Assembly: GCA_963457665.1 (NCBI GenBank)
Contig: OY735220.1
Span: 34,967,694-35,031,693, forward strand
Origin: Thysanoteuthis rhombus
Taxonomy: Eukaryota; Mollusca; Cephalopoda; Oegopsida; Thysanoteuthidae
Direction of reading: 5' to 3'
Length of the DNA: 64,000 nucleotides
In this document: in pieces, positions 1 to 11,059 of the stretch
How positions within the stretch are numbered: position 1 is the stretch's first letter
How the letters are laid out: each line of letters begins with the position of its first letter
The notes under the pieces: model-generated
The model's input: only the letters and a program-made list of their open reading frames with translations
Databases searched by the model: none
Told to the model about the DNA's origin: nothing
Made by a program: the position numbers and the translations under genes

Positions 1-790
1 TTTCAACTTATTTTTCTCTACAGCAATAGCGTGGCAGATGGACAGACAAACAAACAGACTGGACAAAAATACAGGGTTCTCGACCGACCATACATTGAGT
101 TGAGGTCCCAATTCTTCCAATGTTATCCACTGGGGAGGCTGACACCACCACCACCACCGCCACCACTACTACTACTACTACTACTACTAGTACTAGTACA
201 ACTACTACTACTACTACTACTATGATCACTACGGTGACTACTGAAAGAATGAAAGCTACTACTTTTACTACGACTAGCAAAGCTGTAACTGGGAGAAAAA
301 AAAAGACTATTACTATTATTAATACTGCTGCTACTTACTTACTTACTTACTTACTTACTAACTTACTACTGGCATCTCGCCTTCGGTTTGTAGAGCAAAT
401 CAGGGGGGGGGACTCTGCCTCCTCAGAAAAACCGTACCACTGTGACTACTACCACTTCTGTTACTGTGGAATAATAAATATCCTCTCTTGTAGTAATTAC
501 TTCATCAACTCCTACGAAAAATTCTGCTACTACTACTATTACTACCACTTGAACCTACTTAATGTTACTACTTACTATTTTACTTACTACATATTCGAAT
601 AGGTGCATGCCATACAACAGTGTTCTAGTTTTTCTGTTTTGCAAAAGTCATTTGTGTCTGGTTGGGGCAGAAAAAGAGAGAGAGAGAGAGAGATTGAGCA
701 AGCAAGAAAAAAAAAAGAAGTTTCGCTGACAAGGCAAGCGGCGAAAGAAGGGTCGTGGTGTACATTCGAGTAAAAAAGTTACGAATTTAT
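1..790. repeat. Microsatellite-rich stretch (ACC/ACT, CTTA, AG)
   Basis: (ACC)n and (ACT)n at about 143-222, (CTTA)n near 335-366, (AG)n at 675-693. Long reading frames here are low-complexity (poly-Val, poly-Thr, poly-Leu). No gene recognised. Confidence 0.8.
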
Positions 791-803
791 TGATCACAGG
801 CAA

Positions 804-869
804 GAGATGATGATGATGATGATTATGATGATGATGATGATGATGGAGAGAAAGGTGTTGATGGAGAAA

Positions 870-932
<63 letters not shown>

Positions 933-953
933 AGAAAGGTGTTGATGGAGAAA

Positions 954-991
<38 letters not shown>

Positions 992-1180
992 ACAGAGGAC
1001 GATGATAAAGATGATGATGAAGCTGATGATGATGATGACGTTGATTATGATAATGAAGATGTCATTGATGATGATGATGATGATGATGATGACGAAGAAG
1101 ATGTAGATGAAAAATGATGATAATGATGATGATGATGAAGCTGAAGATGATGACAAAGAAGAAGATGACGATTGTGATGA
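804..1180. repeat. (GAT)n compound microsatellite with duplicated 36-40 base insert
   Basis: Long (GATGAT)n run interrupted twice by the same segment (GGAGAGAAAGGTGTTGATGG then AGAAA; about 844-868 and 929-953). This shows duplication of a block including the repeats. Not coding in any credible frame. Confidence 0.85.
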
Positions 1181-1716
1181 TGCTGAAAAAGAAGATGATG
1201 ATTACATTCCAGCTGAGATGAGAGCAGATAATTAATATGAGGTCGTTAGATTCAAACTGAAGGAGTCCAGAACACCCCTCGCCAAAAGTACAAATAATAT
1301 CAAGAACTTTGCCTAAAAGGGACCAAGAAATTACAATATAATGATGATGATGATGATGAGAAATAATGATATGAAGACATTAGATCCAACCAGATGGAGT
1401 AATGTGATATTTTCTGATTGCTCATGCGCGAAAAGTGTACAAAACGTCAATTATTCCCTTGAAACTTCAATTTTGTGACCAGGACAGAAATAACCTGATA
1501 TCTACTTATTTCCAATTGGACAACGGAAGAATTTGCACATTTTTAATCACGTTAAGTGAGCAAAACAATTATATAACGAATATCAATGCCCGTAAAAGCG
1601 AATTTTAAAGAGAATGAGATTTTCCACACTTTATACACATGAGAAGTCAGAACATAACACTCATTACCCAGGAACAAAAACTGTGTCATAATTACAATGA
1701 AAACAGAATATGAATA

Positions 1717-1720
1717 TGTG

Positions 1721-1752
<32 letters not shown>

Positions 1753-2035
1753 GTGTCATTCAAAGACAGCTGTCTCGACTTATTACATCGCTTCAATGTG
1801 GCTAAAGACTTTCGATTATTCCATCCAGTACTGTGAGGCAGAATTGAAACCTCCACTTCAAATCCGGAGGCCGATATCCTACCTCTGGACTACGGAACTG
1901 GGCGGTCAATAAGGCTGAATTTAAGCGATATATGTATTCATACAGAAATTCCTCATCCACCAGAGTGCTCCATTCCTATGAAAAAACATTGCATAAGCTT
2001 ACAATGGATGAGTTACCTCACTTAAAGAGTGCTCA

Positions 2036-2107
<72 letters not shown>

Positions 2108-2365
2108 GAACTATAAGAAGTGAGACACACTCAGGAGTGAAAGTGTATGGAAACTAAGTTTAATTATCTGTAAATATTTTCATTGATGGTCTGGGTATGT
2201 TTCGGGAGGTATTCCCATCTTCAGTAGTGTGTGCTTTGTGTGTGTATCATTTAATGGTTATAAGTTTGCTGTGGATCATAAGTCCACCAGCAGCAGCTTT
2301 GCTTTGTGAGCAAAAAATAGGATCCCATCTGCTAGGGTCATCCCGTTGTGTGGGACTTTGATCAG

Positions 2366-2433
<68 letters not shown>

Positions 2434-2678
2434 ATACTCTTACAACTTTGGAATAGAGCACTCTGGTGGATGGGGAATTGTGCATAAGTAAATATATCGC
2501 TGAAATTCAACCTTACTGACCGTCCAGTTCTGCGTAGGGCAGAGGTAAAATGCCAGCCTCTGATTCTGAAGCGGAGATTTAGGTCTTACTTCGTGGTTCT
2601 GGATGGGATAATGGATTGTCTCAAGCCACACTGAAGAGTTGCAATACAACAGCTGTCTGTGGATGACTCAATTATTTA

Positions 2679-2735
<57 letters not shown>
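1717..2735. repeat. Inverted pair of dispersed repeats bounded by (TA)n tracts
   Basis: Segments about 1754-1985 and 2445-2680 are diverged reverse complements. (TA)n tracts lie at 1717-1752, 2040-2103, 2369-2430 and 2683-2735, so each arm has a (TA)n at its ends. The middle (2104-2368) carries the hammerhead-like remnant. A third copy of the arm is at 57460-57720, again ending in (TA)n. Confidence 0.7.
2187..2228 (-). ncRNA. Degenerate hammerhead-like motif
   Basis: On minus: CTGAAGA (2224-2218), GGGA/UCCC stem, then GAAAC followed by ATACC. The core fits CUGANGA and GAAA, but the ACGU palindrome has become ACAU and stem I is poor. Likely an old Penelope-like or SINE-tail remnant. Confidence 0.35.
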
Positions 2736-2737
<2 letters not shown>

Positions 2738-2739
2738 GC

Positions 2740-3600
2740 TTGATATATGTATATTTCGCTTAAGAAAATAATGATTAAACTCAGTATGTTCATACGACAC
2801 GTGTTTTTGTATACGTACGCTCGATATGTGATGAATCACAAAGGCAATTCAGACTTTCAGAAGAAACGGTAAATATCTTTACTAAAATCCGTCAGAAAAG
2901 AGATTTTGAAAACTGTTTAGGATCTATCGAGCTTGAATGAAGCAAATGATTTAAACAAATTAATTTTTTCTTCGACGTAGAGTTTTGTACACCAACGAAG
3001 AAATCGTAAAAGATGTATCAAGACTCTTCTAAGCGGTTTGATGAGCTGGATTTATTATTACATTATTTTCAAACAAGGCAATTTATGATTTGTTCTCGAA
3101 GATAAAGCAGCAGTGTGATTTTAATAACGTTGAAAAGGTATTAAAAATTGCCAAAAGTAGGACTTCCGACTTGTCCTTGTAAACAACAAGACATTATTTA
3201 CACTTTGTCTTGCACATGTAAATTTGTAAACTCAGAATACACAACACACAGAAAAAAAAACAAAAATGAAACGTACTTCATTGTATGAAAGCACACTACG
3301 AAATAATTTGACTCATGGGGCACACCAAGCGTAAAAATGAAGTGAATTGAACCAAAACATTTTGATAAACAATAAACGGAACTTTTTAATCATTATACCG
3401 CGAAACGTACAGAACACATCCAGTATCGTTTCATTTGTTGCGTGTCAAAAAAAAAACCTCCTGATAACAGCAGGGAGCAGACAAAATATCGATTTCATAC
3501 ATGTCGTTATCTTTGACGGCACAGGTACACAGGTATATAAAGGAATATAAAATGGTATGAATAAATGATGAGTTATTATTAATAGTAGAACTATAAATGA
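2740..3600. other. No recognised feature
   Basis: AT-rich, short frames only. Nothing resembling a domain, tRNA or splice-linked exon was found. Confidence 0.5.
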
Positions 3601-3644
3601 GTAACAAAACGGATTTATCTTAACTAGCACGAGAGGACAAAAAG

Positions 3645-4023
3645 AAGAGGACGATGATGATGATGATGATGAGGAGGAGGAGGAGGAACAAGATGATGAG
3701 GATGATGATGAAAAGATGATGATGACGAAGAAGAAAAAGATGATGATGATGATGATGACGTAGAAAACATTGACGACGAAGAAGAAGATGATTATATTCC
3801 AGCCATGATGATGATGACAATGATGATTTCCAACCCATGATGAGATAGAATAATTAATAAAATAATGCTGATGAAGATCAAGAAGAAGAAGAAGAAGAAG
3901 ATGATGATGATGATGATGATGAAGAAGATACTGAAAAGGTTGATAATTATTGAAGAAGAAGAAGAAGAAGATGATGATGATGATGATGATGATGACGAAG
4001 AAGATGCAGAAAAAGTTGATAAT

Positions 4024-4054
<31 letters not shown>

Positions 4055-4090
4055 AAGAAGAAGAAGAAGAAGAAGAAGAAGAAGAAGCTC
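3645..4090. repeat. (GAT)n/(GAA)n microsatellite block
   Basis: Alternating GATGAT and GAAGAA runs, ending in a pure (GAA)n from about 4025 to 4087. It explains the poly-Phe/His/Leu/Ser minus-strand frames in 3445-4246, which are not genes. Confidence 0.85.
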
Positions 4091-4149
4091 AACTTCCACC
4101 CCTCGATCCAACCTGACGGAAAGTAAGACTTTCAAGCCCGACACCCCCA

Positions 4150-4205
4150 CCGAAATACCACACGAGGAAGGTCGGAGGGTATACGGCCGAAAAACTGTCA
4201 AAGAA
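4150..4205 (+). repeat. Decayed hammerhead-SINE tail
   Basis: CACGAGGAAGGTCGGAGGG then TATACGGCCGAAAAACTGTC aligns by eye with the ribozyme segment at 9216-9256, but the core is broken (GAGGA for GATGA, AAAAAC for AAACG). It directly follows a long GAA/GAT tract. Confidence 0.4.
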
Positions 4206-4209
4206 ATCA

Positions 4210-5510
4210 CAGCATAAGCAAGGAGAAGTTCAACTATACTACACACTATGATTATTAGAACAACATATCAATCCACCATCATCATCATCTTCTTCATCAT
4301 CATCTTCATCATCATCTTTATAATCATCATTTACTACAGAGTTTCTCAACCTTTCTTTAACTCTCTTCCCCATCTGGTTATTTTTAAATCTATCGCCCTC
4401 CCCAGCTCAACTTTCGCCCCCTTGTTACAAAATTTCCCCCCTTTGACAATGACTACTTTACATCACTTAATGCCTTCAGTATACATTTTTCAAGAGGAAC
4501 ATTGGTTTCCGTTGATGCTTTGTCTTGGCTGAGTCGAGAAAATTTCAAAATTAAATTTCACAGCGGATATTTGGAACTTCAGGACGACCTACGCGTGTTT
4601 GTATATCAAAATAAGATGATAACGGAAACGGAAATGGATGACTGAAACATCATTTTCAAAATTCATATTTTGTAATTCAGCAGGTGAGAATAGCTACCTC
4701 TTATTTCTTTACTCTTTTTTTCTTTTTTTTTTTTTTGAGAAAATTGCATTTGTATGTAACAATTTATCGCCCTTTCCCCCTCGGCTCAATCTTTCGTTAC
4801 CCAGGGGACGATATTTCACCAACTGAGAATGACCGATCTACTACGATGGCATTTATTTCTGTCCTTCATTTTTTTTCTTTACTTGAACTACAACTACAAG
4901 AAAAATCAATCTCAGCAAATAGACCAGATATAGTCATCGTTAACCATGAAAGGAAGACGTCAGATAATGAATGTAGCAATGAAGATCTTGTCGATAAATC
5001 TGCGAAGGGTTGAGGGTCGTTAACTTTCAGAGAGTTTTTTTCGGGACAATTGAACTCTTTCTTGTGATTCGTGTTGCTAACACGGCGTTTCACACATTAC
5101 CCCTGTAAAAGGCCGAAGAAGAAATCGGCTGGAACGTCGTGTATTCAACAAGTAGGAGTTGTAATTGTCCGGAAAGTTCTTTGAACGAATGTGGCTGTTC
5201 AGGCAGAACACTGACTAAAATAAAAAAGAAAGTGAAAAGCCGAACAGTACGTTGACCCTTTCCAGAGAACAGAAAAAATTGTGGAATATGAGGTGACGAT
5301 TGCACAATTGTAAGTGTACTTGGAACAGTCTCGGAGAATCCCCCGTTGGGATTGGAATAATAGAAAAACCTGGACATCAGGGGGAAAACAGGAACATCCA
5401 TTATTACTAAAACCAGCAAGAATAAGAGAAGAATATTGAAGACTTGTTGTAATATGCTCCCGAGTTAAACCCACCAGATAATATTGATACTAAAATTTTA
5501 CAACAAATGT
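4210..5510. other. No recognised gene; (ATC)n near 4270-4330
   Basis: A short ATC microsatellite and T-rich runs. Frames up to 109 codons exist on both strands, but none shows a domain or family motif. Confidence 0.5.
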
Positions 5511-5516
5511 AAACAG

Positions 5517-5778
5517 GTCTGGTTAGTTACTCAATAGAAACTGTCAATTGACCAACATCTTTTGACAGCATGTCGTGTTAGGAGGTGCTCAATTAGAAAA
5601 AAAATTTTGAAAGGGTGATCAATGGAAAGTTACTTCTCTTGCCTTTTGTTGGACAATAAATACCAAAAAAGTCCGAATTTAAAAAAAATAAATAAATAAA
5701 TAAACAAGCACGAACATTGATGGACACAGACTAAGGGAGCAATTTAGCATAAAATTGCATTGTAAATTTGGGAAATCC
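5517..5778 (+). mobile_element. MITE-like family A, partial copy
   Basis: Begins GGTTAGTTACTCAATAGAAA, CTGTCAATTGACCAACATC and shares GACACAGACTAAGGGAGCAA with other family A copies. Full copies (about 430 bases) end TTGACAGTTTCTAATAA, the reverse complement of the start, so the family has short terminal inverted repeats. No coding capacity. Confidence 0.65.
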
Positions 5779-6243
5779 GGGCCTGACGAAGAATAGAAAA
5801 CACCCGAATCCTGTGTTATAGTCATTGCTATCATTGGAAAGGAAAAATTCCATCTACCACCATCACGTTTGGATAGTACACCAGAGGGAAGCCGGAAAAT
5901 GGATCAGGCGAAACGTTGTGCCAACGACACAATCATCAAGAAGGGATTAAATCGCCCGAAAAACTGGTTGAATATATTTTCCTTATTCCTAACAACTTCT
6001 GGTTTCTTTACAAGGTTGGAGTAGTCTGTCTGGATCTCAAAGTCCCAGTGTATTAAAATTATATATCATTTTTAATTTAAATTCCCTGGATTGTATGCAT
6101 TCCATTTGTTTATATGACTGAACCCAAGTCATTTGCACAGTTCCCCGCGAATCACTGTTCCTACTTTGGCATGTCTGTTTTGATTTTTTTAATCTTTTAA
6201 CTAATCTATTGGATTCACTTACAATATGATTTGACGGCTTTAG

Positions 6244-6672
6244 AATATTGGAAACCGTCGATCAAAATGTCATTGAAACTATCAACATAGGTTTCTTCGG
6301 TTTTCAAGTGAGTCTGGTTGGTTATCTACGTATGTGTCAACGCGTTTAGGGGGTGTCAACGAAGCTAGAGGAAAATTCCTTTCGTCTTGAAAAAACTTTA
6401 TTTTGTTTGTTTGTTTTTTTAGAATCCCGCCAGTAAGCATTCAGTTCGAGGTTCAATTTGCAATGTAGTTATATGCTAAATTGGTCCCTTAGTTTTTGTC
6501 CGGTAGCACACGCAGTTTTTGTTGTTTTTTTCTATAAAAAAAATCCATTTTTTTAGTAATCATCCCTCAACAAAAAGGTAACTTATTTTTTTTTTGAATT
6601 TTTTAATTTATCACCCCACAATACGATATGCTGCCAGAAGACGTTGGTGAGCTTGTGGTTTCTATTAGGAGA
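6244..6672 (-). mobile_element. MITE-like family A, near full-length, inverted to the 5517 copy
   Basis: Reverse-complement match: TATGCTAAATTGGTCCCTTAG and GGTTTCTTCGGTTTTCAAGT on plus. Together with the 5517 copy it forms a wide inverted pair around about 5780-6240, which holds a decayed GGCGAAACGTTGTGCC segment (near 5920). Confidence 0.6.
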
Positions 6673-6679
6673 CTTGCCA

Positions 6680-7544
6680 GATCTGTTTTTTTATGTGTGT
6701 TTTATCAGTCTATGCCTTGATGTAATTGTGCCCGATGCATTTGTTCTGTGATAAGAGATATTGCTTCTCTTCTTAGATGTCCTCTGCGCAACCATGACCC
6801 GTCCATAATCTCTATTAGTATTTTTCATTTTTCATTTTTTCTCTGTCTTTCTCATTTCTTTTTATTGTGTCCTTCGCTGTTTTCCGTGTTTGTCGTTCGA
6901 TTAATTGATTTACGAGTGGTTACGATTCTTTTGCACATTTAGTGTATTTCGCAAGTTCTATCATTGCTAATTTCAATACTGATGGGTCCTCTTCTTTTCT
7001 CTTTATAGAAGGTCTGTCAGTATCATCTGTACAAGAAAGAAACCCTGTGAAACGTTGCTAGTTTCTTTGTCTACCTATCGATCAATTTGATCCAACCTCT
7101 TGTCCAGAAAAGAAGAGTCTGAATACCTCACTATTGATACTACTCGTGTATACATCCATACTATTAGAATATTGATCTTTCTTCTAAGATATTTCTTAAT
7201 GTTTCACATATATTCAATGTTGATCTATTCTATTACTCCTTCCTGTTCCATGTAATTGCATTGAATTGTTCTAAGGCAGTTGCAGTGGCCACATGTGCAG
7301 AATCTTTTGTTTGTTTGTATCCATCATCAGACAATTCAATTCCATTTGTTGTCATGGGCTTTCTTCTAGGCATTGTTGACTCATCATGTTTTTCCATACT
7401 TAATTCCATTCCTACGTCTTGGCCAAACAATCTGAATGTTTGAACAAATGCCTCAGTTTTGTTTTTGTTTTTTGTTCTTGGTGGTTAATTTGAGAACATC
7501 CGAACTGTCCCAGCGGCAGTTTGAATCAACTACAGCTGACAATG

Positions 7545-7545
<1 letters not shown>
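6680..7545. other. No recognised gene
   Basis: T-rich with short frames. CATTGAATTGTTCTAAGGC.. frames near 7261-7443 on both strands have no known motif. Confidence 0.5.

Positions 7546-7548
<3 letters not shown>

Positions 7549-7612
<64 letters not shown>
7549..7612. repeat. (TA)n microsatellite
   Basis: Pure AT dinucleotide run; explains the Tyr-Ile frames. Confidence 0.95.
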
Positions 7613-7617
<5 letters not shown>

Positions 7618-8184
7618 AAAGCGTTGTCCGTTGCTTTATTACGCACAAAACACATCACACTATGTTTTTGTTCATATTTAAGAATATGCACAAAATATTT
7701 TGCATACATAACCCGAAAATATGTCCATATAAAATAGCATAATCTTTATATTGTTCATCTCAAATAGGTAAGCATTAAAAACAGTTCAAATCGTAGCAAT
7801 GACCACGGGCTTTTATAAGTTTGAACTCTGGCTGCGACAGTTTGCACCCAATTCACTCTAATGCTCTTTGGAAAGGCATGAATCCATTTTGTCTTTTCGG
7901 CAATATTAATAAATCTTTGGATTTTCTTTTTTTGAAATCCGAAATTTCAAGTTGAAGAAGCTGCACTCCAGTTTCCCAAGACGAAGAAAAAGTTACATTC
8001 AAACCAACGTGTATTTGATATTTCGCAGAGCAATTTGTCAAAATCTTGGGAGCCTACTTGGTATACCTTTCTTGACATGCCCAGACTTGAAGTGCACTTT
8101 TCAGAAAATTCACGCATTTTGAAGGTTTGCAGATTTTATAAGAACCAGTCTATGCTAGTAACTGAATCGAAACCATTTAGTGAC

Positions 8185-8617
8185 TTTTTGGCAGTATGCT
8201 ATGCTTGGGGTGATCAATTGAAAAATTGGAAAAAAGGGGGATTAATGAATAAGAGACACCTCTTGTCTTTTGTTGGGTGGTGATGACTAAAAAAAAGTTC
8301 GAATTTGAAAAAAAAAACAAGTACGAGAGTGAACACTGCTGGACACAAACTAAGGGACAAATATAGCAAAAAATTACATCATAAATTATAGTCAAATTAG
8401 AACCTATTTTTGGAAACGGAATTTTCAAGAACACAGACGTTTTTTCAAGACATGATAGGAGTAAATGTTAAGTTTTCAGTAAGTTTTCAGTCTCTGGTGC
8501 GACCTTAGCACGTGACACATCCAAAGATACCCAGCCAGCTTGAGTTCACTTGTAAAACTGAAGAAACCTATGTTGACGCTTTTGGAGACAGTTCTGGTTT
8601 ACAGTTTCTAATAAATT
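8185..8617 (+). mobile_element. MITE-like family A, near full-length copy
   Basis: Shares GGGGTGATCAATTGAAAAAT, CTGGACACAAACTAAGGGAC and CTGAAGAAACCTATGTTGAC with copies at 58851, 61195 and 62440. Ends ACAGTTTCTAATAA. Confidence 0.65.
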
Positions 8618-8793
8618 TTAGAAATGATTGGTGTGGAAATAAAAATCCATCTCGATATCCACCCAATCACTGATTTCGTAAAAAAGTGTTTGAACCGAAA
8701 CTATGGTGGATATTTCAATTCCAAAGCGTTGATTTTACAAGGTGAGGAATGTATTTATTGTAGTATATCTCTGAGTTTTTGAGACGAGGTATT

Positions 8794-9307
8794 ATTATTA
8801 TTTCTATTAATATTCGGACCATCCTCATCTTGGTTGTTTTTCATACAACGTTTTGGCCATTGCACTCTACGGCCTTCATCAGGTATCATCTGGTAGATTT
8901 GGGGAAGTAACGAACTTTATTTATCCGACAGGGGTATATTGACCGCACTCCCCTCTTAGCATTAGTAGTATTATTATTGTCACACTAGGATTGAACCTAG
9001 AACCATCAGATTACTTGCAGTAATTTTGTCTGATTCTGTAACCACATGGACACAGCGTAGACAAAATTACTGCAAGTAATCTGATGGTTCTAGGTTCAAT
9101 CCCAGTGTGAGACAATAATAATACTACTAATGCTAAGAGGGAAGTGCGGTCAATATACCCCCGTCGGTTAAATAAAGGGTTCTGTTCGTTACTTCCCCCA
9201 CACCTACCAGATGATACCTGATGAAGGCCGTAGGGTACAACGGCCGAAACGTTGTATTAAAAACAACCAAGATGAGGATGGTCCGAATAATAACAGAAAT
9301 AGTATTT
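8794..9307. repeat. Half-kb palindrome of two head-to-head SINE-like units carrying hammerhead motifs
   Basis: Left arm about 8794-9030 and right arm 9060-9307 are near-perfect reverse complements around a 29-base spacer. Read outward from the centre each unit has a tRNA-like part (box-B-like GGTTCAATCC), a body, the hammerhead-like motif, then CAACCAAGATGAGGATGGTC and an AAT-rich tail. The left copy of the ribozyme has AAAA for GAAA and should be dead. The right copy keeps the core. No coding sequence. Confidence 0.8.
9213..9258 (+). ncRNA. Hammerhead-like motif lacking stem III (dimer type)
   Basis: CTGATGA (9218-9224), stem II GGCCGT with ACGGCC (9226-9231, 9240-9245), then GAAACGTT and GTAT, which pairs with ATAC before the core to give a 4-bp stem I. 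There is no loop in stem III; instead ACGT is self-complementary, so two copies could supply stem III to each other. Such variants are known with Penelope-like elements. An extra unpaired A sits at the base of stem II. It lies in the right arm of a large palindrome. Confidence 0.6.
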
Positions 9308-9779
9308 ATTGTAGATGTAGAATGATTGATTGATTCAATACGTTCATGGTTGCTTTCGGGTTTGTTTTTTTTTCCTGGTCATACAATAATTTCTATTGCA
9401 ATGAATGCTTGTTTCAAACTCCGTAGAGAAGTCGCCTTTTGCTCGATAGTCACGTGCCACATGACGTCACTGTGGCTTTAACGAAGACAGGTAGTGATGC
9501 GAGAATTGAGAAATGCTACATATCAAATCCCAAAATCTCGCTTGGCCAGGGCAATTCTGGGGTGATACAGAGGTCGTCAGATTCATGACCCCAGGTTTTC
9601 CCTATTAGACTATTTGTTAAGCATAAGCTTGCAACTTCACAACACTGGGTAATGTTATTATTTTTATTTGTTTTTTTTACATGGTGGGGATCGAGATTGC
9701 TATCCCTACGCCAAACTCTTCCCTCTTTCGTCTTTGCTTGGGACCAGGGGGTGGCTTTTTAAAAATTAAAACATAGCTG

Positions 9780-9915
9780 GGAGAGAGAAGTAGATTCATA
9801 CCTTTCCCGAGGTCATTCGTTCGACATGAATGCAAGCAGCCTTGGTCGAAACTCGAACTCGTTCTCTAAGTTCTTTTCCCGTGTTGGTAACCGTTACACC
9901 ACTCATCCCCACTCT
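9780..9915 (-). mobile_element. tRNA-derived SINE fragment
   Basis: Minus strand has the box-A-like TGGTGTAACGGTTACC and box-B-like GAGTTCGAGTTTC about 40 bases apart. Related copies lie at 19105-19240, 61020-61150 (minus) and 35965-36130 (plus). It lacks the folded arms of a working tRNA. Confidence 0.6.
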
Positions 9916-10117
9916 TTAATCACAACGCATTTTCTCAGAGTGAGTGAGTGTGTGTCTATGTGTGTGTGAGAGACACACAGAGATAGAGACAGAGATCTGG
10001 ATGCTGCAGTGTCAAACCCCACCCCTGCTTTTTTCCTAATCGAAGATTATTTCAACTTTTGTATTGTAAATAAAATCAAAATGAATTAAAACACACATTT
10101 TCATAGTTATGTAGGAC

Positions 10118-10322
10118 TTGTTTGTTTGGCTCAGTCGGTAAGAGTGTCTGCCTACCGATCACTTGGTCACGATTTCAAATCACTGTGGGGAAATGCTATT
10201 TTTATCTATCAGTTTGGTTTAAGATGACATCCTGAAGATTTCGGGTTGGATTCTCTATATGAGCGAGGACTGGAAAAAACTCTTCGAACTACTAACTGCA
10301 CGATTAATGAACTGTACCACCA
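10118..10322 (+). mobile_element. tRNA-derived SINE ending in (TA)n
   Basis: Box A TGGCTCAGTCGGTAAGAG and box-B-like CGATTTCAAATC, then a body reaching the giant (TA)n. A partial relative (GGTTTCAAATCACGGTAAGG) is at about 11680-11820. Confidence 0.6.
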
Positions 10323-10478
<156 letters not shown>

Positions 10479-10589
10479 TTGTGCAATTCTTTTCCAAAAT
10501 TGTCTCGTTTCATTATTTAAACCTATTTAAACTGCAAAGATGAAAGCAGTAATACACGTTGAAATTTGCATTTATTCATGTATTCTTTA

Positions 10590-11046
10590 CAAGGAGAATT
10601 TAAATCATTGTTGACCTCAAGAGACTTCGGGTTAATCTCAAGCAAACTTGACCTCATCCTACCCAAGGATTGCGGCATTACCTTTAAGGACTTCATCTCT
10701 CCTACTGCAGTCTCAATTTAAACTCATGTATAGTAGTAATAGGTCTATAATCAAACATGTCACTCATGCTGTTGAATTCGCTTGTCCAATTTTGTAATCT
10801 TGGAATCTGGTGACGATTTTAGCCCAGGGAAAAGGTACCGAGTCGAAATTTATCCGAAAGATACTTCCCTAATTCCAAAAAGAAGTGGGTGTGTCATGTA
10901 GTAGTGTATTCAAGGTAAAGAAGTCTTTAAAGGACATGCTAGTTCGACTCAGGTAAAACTATTACCCTTGGATAGGATGAGGTCAAATTTACCTGAGGTC
11001 AACTTCAGATCACATGAAGTCAACAATCGTTTAAATTTTCCTTGTG
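10590..11046. repeat. Foldback element with about 95-base arms
   Basis: Arm 10590-10685 (CAAGGAGAATTTAAATCATT, GTTGACCTC..) is the reverse complement, with few changes, of 10952-11046. The interior (about 265 bases) has no open frame of note. Confidence 0.65.
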
Positions 11047-11059
11047 CAGAATACAAAGA

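Noticed and set aside
3445-4092. Long minus-strand frame of 215 codons
   Set aside because: It is a translation of GAA and GAT microsatellites (poly-Phe, His, Leu, Ser) with no non-repeat domain.
5880-5935. Hammerhead ribozyme around GGCGAAACGTTGTGCC
   Set aside because: GAAACGTT is present but no CUGANGA core or stem II partner lies at the right place; at most a decayed remnant.
10118-10200. Functional tRNA gene
   Set aside because: Boxes A and B are recognisable, but acceptor and anticodon arms do not pair, and a SINE body follows. The same holds for 22510-22580, 30240-30290, 48556-48610 and 58441-58530.
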